Origin: an uncultured Eubacteriales bacterium
Lineage (GTDB): Bacteria > Bacillota > Clostridia > UBA1381 > UBA9506
Reading direction: 5' to 3'
Assembly: GCA_902478395.1 (NCBI GenBank)
Contig: CABSKZ010000120.1
Span: 1-7,958, forward strand
Length of the DNA: 7,958 nucleotides
The notes under the pieces are model-generated. The model ran no database searches. It was not told the DNA's origin and was given only the letters and a program-made list of their open reading frames with translations. Below are positions 5,433-7,958 of the stretch, in pieces (the stretch's first letter is position 1; each line of letters opens with the position of its first letter). The position numbers and the translations under genes were made by a program.

Positions 5433-7958
5433 CTACATTCCGGCTTCACTGTCGGGAATGACATTAGAGCCGATGTATTCGCTGTTATCCAGCACAAAAT
5501 CGCTCTCATAGGCCAGTTCCGGCTCCGGTTTGCGCGCTTCCTCCACAATGGTATTCTGATATTTCGGCATTCCTGTTCCAGCCGGAACCAGTTTACCAAT
5601 GATAACATTTTCTTTCAGTCCGACCAGCGGATCGATTTTTCCCTTCGTCGCCGCCTCAGTCAGAACACGTGTCGTCTCCTGGAAGGATGCCGCGGACAGG
5701 AAAGAATCGGTTGTCAGCGCAGCCTTCGTGATACCCATAATTATTCTTGTGCAGGTCGCAGGCATTTTGCCATCCGCCTCAAGCTGTTCGTTCACACGCT
5801 CAAATTCGTTGACATCCACCAGTGAACCTGCTAGGAAGTTGGAATCACCCGGCTCTTCAACACGTACCCGCCGGAGCATTTGACGAACAATGACCTCGAT
5901 ATGTCTGTCATTGATGTCAACACCCTGCAACCGGTAAACACGCTGAACCTCTTGTGTCAGGTACTGCTGGACAGCCGTAACGTCCTTGACCCGCAAAATA
6001 TCGTGCGGGTTTACGCTTCCGCCCGTCAACTCGTCACCCTTGGACACATAATCGCCCTCATTAACCTTAATTCTGGAACCATACGGTATGAGGTAGGACT
6101 TTGCTTCTCCATCTTTATCGTTTGTAATGACGATTTCGCGTTTTTTCTTGTTTTCTTCCATGCTGACGACACCGTCAATCTCCGCAATGATAGCAAGGCC
6201 CTTCGGCTTTCTGGCCTCGAACAATTCCTCGACCCTCGGAAGACCCTGGGTAATATCGTCTCCGGCTACACCGCCGGTATGGAATGTTCTCATAGTCAGC
6301 TGGGTACCCGGCTCACCAATGGACTGCGCCGCAATAATGCCGACCGCTTCTCCAACCGGTACTGGGTCGCCGCTTGCCAGGTTGGAGCCATAGCACTTCG
6401 AGCAAATTCCGACCTTCGCCTGGCAGGTCAATACGCTGCGTATAACTGCACGTTTCACGCCGGCGTCAACCACCATCTGCGCCATTTTTTCCGTAATCAG
6501 AGTCCCTGCCGGAACAAGAACTTCTCCTGTTTCAGGATGAACGATATCCTCTGCCGGAACACGGCCGTTCAGCCTGTCAAACAGGCCTTCGATCAACTCG
6601 TTGCCATCCTTAATATCAAACACTTCAATCCCATGCGTCGTGCCGCAATCCTCCTCGCGGATGATAACATCCTGGCTGACGTCTACCAGCCTACGGGTCA
6701 AATATCCGGAGTCCGCGGTACGCAGAGCGGTGTCTGCCAGACCTTTCCGGGCACCATGGGATGCGATGAAGTATTCCAGCACATTCAGGCCTTCACGGAA
6801 GTTCGCACGAATCGGGATTTCAATCGTTTTACCGGACGTATCGTTCATCAGACCGCACATACCGGCCAACTGGCGAATCTGGTTCCGGCTGCCACGTGCG
6901 CCGGAATCGGCCATCATGAAGATTGGATTAAACTTATCCAGATTATCCATCAGCGCGTTTGTGACTTTATCAATCGTTTTCGTCCAGGTATCGATAACAA
7001 GATTATACCGTTCCTCATCCGAAATCAAACCGCGCATAAACTGCTTCGTTGTACGGTCAACCGCCTCCTCGGCATCTGCGAGGTACTGTTTCTTCTCTTT
7101 TGGCACTTCCATGTCGGAGATAGAAACCGTAATTGCACTCTGCGTCGAATACTTAAATCCGAGCGCCTTGATATGGTCAAGCAGTACCGCCGTTTCGGTC
7201 AGGCCATGCACGCGGATACATCTATCAACAATCTTCCCAAGCTCTTTTTTGGTACACAGGAAATCAATTTCCAGCTTAAACGCATTTTCCGGTTTGCTTC
7301 TATCCACAAATCCCAGATCCTGCGGGATATCTTCGTTGAATATAAGGCGCCCGACGGTTGCGTCGATCATTTCCTGCCGTTCTTCCCCATCGATAACCTT
7401 CGTCATCCTGACCTTAATCGGCGCGTGCAAGCCGACCTCTCCGTTTGTGTATGCAAGCAACGCTTCATTAAAGTCTGAGAACAGCTTGCCTGTTCCAATC
7501 TCTTTATCATTGTCGATGGTCAGATAGTATGCGCCCAAAACCATATCCTGTGTTGGGACCGTTACTGGACGGCCGTCCTGTGGTTTCAGCAGGTTATTTG
7601 CGGAAAGCATTAGGAAACGGGCCTCCGCCTGCGCTTCCGGAGACAGCGGCAGGTGGACCGCCATCTGGTCGCCGTCGAAGTCCGCGTTGTAAGCGGTACA
7701 AACCAACGGGTGAAGTTTCAGGGCACGCCCTTCCACCAGAATCGGTTCGAACGCCTGAATTCCAAGCCTGTGCAGGGTAGGCGCACGGTTTAAGAGCACC
7801 GGATGATCCTTAATGACATCCTCCAGGACATCCCAAACCTCCGGTTTCACCCGTTCTACCATCCGTTTTGCACTTTTTATGTTGTGAGCCAGGCCGTCGT
7901 TAACCAGTTTCTTCATAACAAACGGCTTAAAGAATTCGACTGCCATTTCCTTTGGCAG
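5433..7958 (-). CDS. rpoC: RNA polymerase subunit beta' (3' part, cut by right edge)
   Basis: Beta' forms the catalytic cleft of RNA polymerase together with beta. The window holds the last 841 codons and the TAG stop; the frame stays open through the right edge, so the N-terminal few hundred residues (clamp and first zinc site) are missing. Numbering from the first visible residue: the catalytic NADFDGDQMAVH is at about 91-102, with the magnesium-binding aspartates 93, 95 and 97. The bridge helix (GARKGLADTALRTADSGYL) is near 400-420. The second zinc site uses Cys438, Cys512, Cys519 and Cys522. The trigger loop region (AAQSIGEPGTQLTMRTFHTGG) is near 542-563. No large insertion interrupts the trigger loop, unlike proteobacterial beta'. 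The tail is short and acidic, ending EAGM. All key residues are intact. Upstream of it, outside the window, rpoB is expected. Confidence 0.98.
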   Translation of the reverse strand: MPKEMAVEFFKPFVMKKLVNDGLAHNIKSAKRMVERVKPEVWDVLEDVIKDHPVLLNRAPTLHRLGIQAFEPILVEGRALKLHPLVCTAYNADFDGDQMAVHLPLSPEAQAEARFLMLSANNLLKPQDGRPVTVPTQDMVLGAYYLTIDNDKEIGTGKLFSDFNEALLAYTNGEVGLHAPIKVRMTKVIDGEERQEMIDATVGRLIFNEDIPQDLGFVDRSKPENAFKLEIDFLCTKKELGKIVDRCIRVHGLTETAVLLDHIKALGFKYSTQSAITVSISDMEVPKEKKQYLADAEEAVDRTTKQFMRGLISDEERYNLVIDTWTKTIDKVTNALMDNLDKFNPIFMMADSGARGSRNQIRQLAGMCGLMNDTSGKTIEIPIRANFREGLNVLEYFIASHGARKGLADTALRTADSGYLTRRLVDVSQDVIIREEDCGTTHGIEVFDIKDGNELIEGLFDRLNGRVPAEDIVHPETGEVLVPAGTLITEKMAQMVVDAGVKRAVIRSVLTCQAKVGICSKCYGSNLASGDPVPVGEAVGIIAAQSIGEPGTQLTMRTFHTGGVAGDDITQGLPRVEELFEARKPKGLAIIAEIDGVVSMEENKKKREIVITNDKDGEAKSYLIPYGSRIKVNEGDYVSKGDELTGGSVNPHDILRVKDVTAVQQYLTQEVQRVYRLQGVDINDRHIEVIVRQMLRRVRVEEPGDSNFLAGSLVDVNEFERVNEQLEADGKMPATCTRIIMGITKAALTTDSFLSAASFQETTRVLTEAATKGKIDPLVGLKENVIIGKLVPAGTGMPKYQNTIVEEARKPEPELAYESDFVLDNSEYIGSNVIPDSEAGM

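Noticed and set aside
5880..7478. 532-codon plus-strand open frame opposite rpoC
   Set aside because: Long, but wholly antisense to conserved rpoC sequence, with no start signal or domain. Its length reflects codon bias of rpoC.

Overview
The window lies almost entirely within the str (streptomycin) ribosomal and elongation-factor gene cluster of a low-to-mid GC Gram-positive bacterium. All genes are on the minus strand, so they read from high to low coordinates. The order is rpoC (3' part, cut by the right edge), a small L7Ae-family gene (rplGB/ybxF), rpsL, rpsG, fusA and tuf. This order, the 138-residue S12 with its Gram-positive insertion, the YbxF-type L7Ae homologue, strong AGGAGG ribosome binding sites and the EF-G/EF-Tu sequences all fit Firmicutes. 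From remembered protein sequences, class Clostridia (perhaps the Oscillospiraceae/Ruminococcaceae side) fits best; that placement is inference.

Layout by region: 1-471 has no supportable protein gene. It holds a strong candidate minus-strand promoter (about 90-118) that fires off the left edge into a GC-rich hairpin-forming leader, and an imperfect inverted repeat (288-303 / 379-393). 472-500 is the perfect 13-bp terminator stem that ends the tuf transcript. 513-1715 is tuf, 1816-3897 fusA, 3963-4433 rpsG, 4600-5016 rpsL, 5092-5334 the L7Ae-like gene, and 5433-7958 the C-terminal 841 codons of rpoC.

The genes supply the core of gene expression: the RNA polymerase beta' subunit, two small-subunit ribosomal proteins (S12 at the decoding centre, S7 in the head), the translocase EF-G, the aminoacyl-tRNA carrier EF-Tu, and a kink-turn RNA-binding protein. 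Candidate promoters lie in front of the L7Ae-like gene (TTGACA, 17 bp, TAAAAT with an extended -10), rpsG (CAGACA, 17 bp, TATAAT) and tuf (TTGCTT, 17 bp, TAAAAT). The cluster may therefore be read as nested transcripts that share the terminator after tuf. rpsG and fusA most likely start at GTG codons; the longer open frames run back through their own Shine-Dalgarno sequences.

I see no mobile element, CRISPR array, tRNA or rRNA gene, or obviously novel protein system. The points most worth a second look are non-coding: the promoter and structured leader at the left edge, and the promoter plus GC-rich hairpin between rpsL and rpsG.
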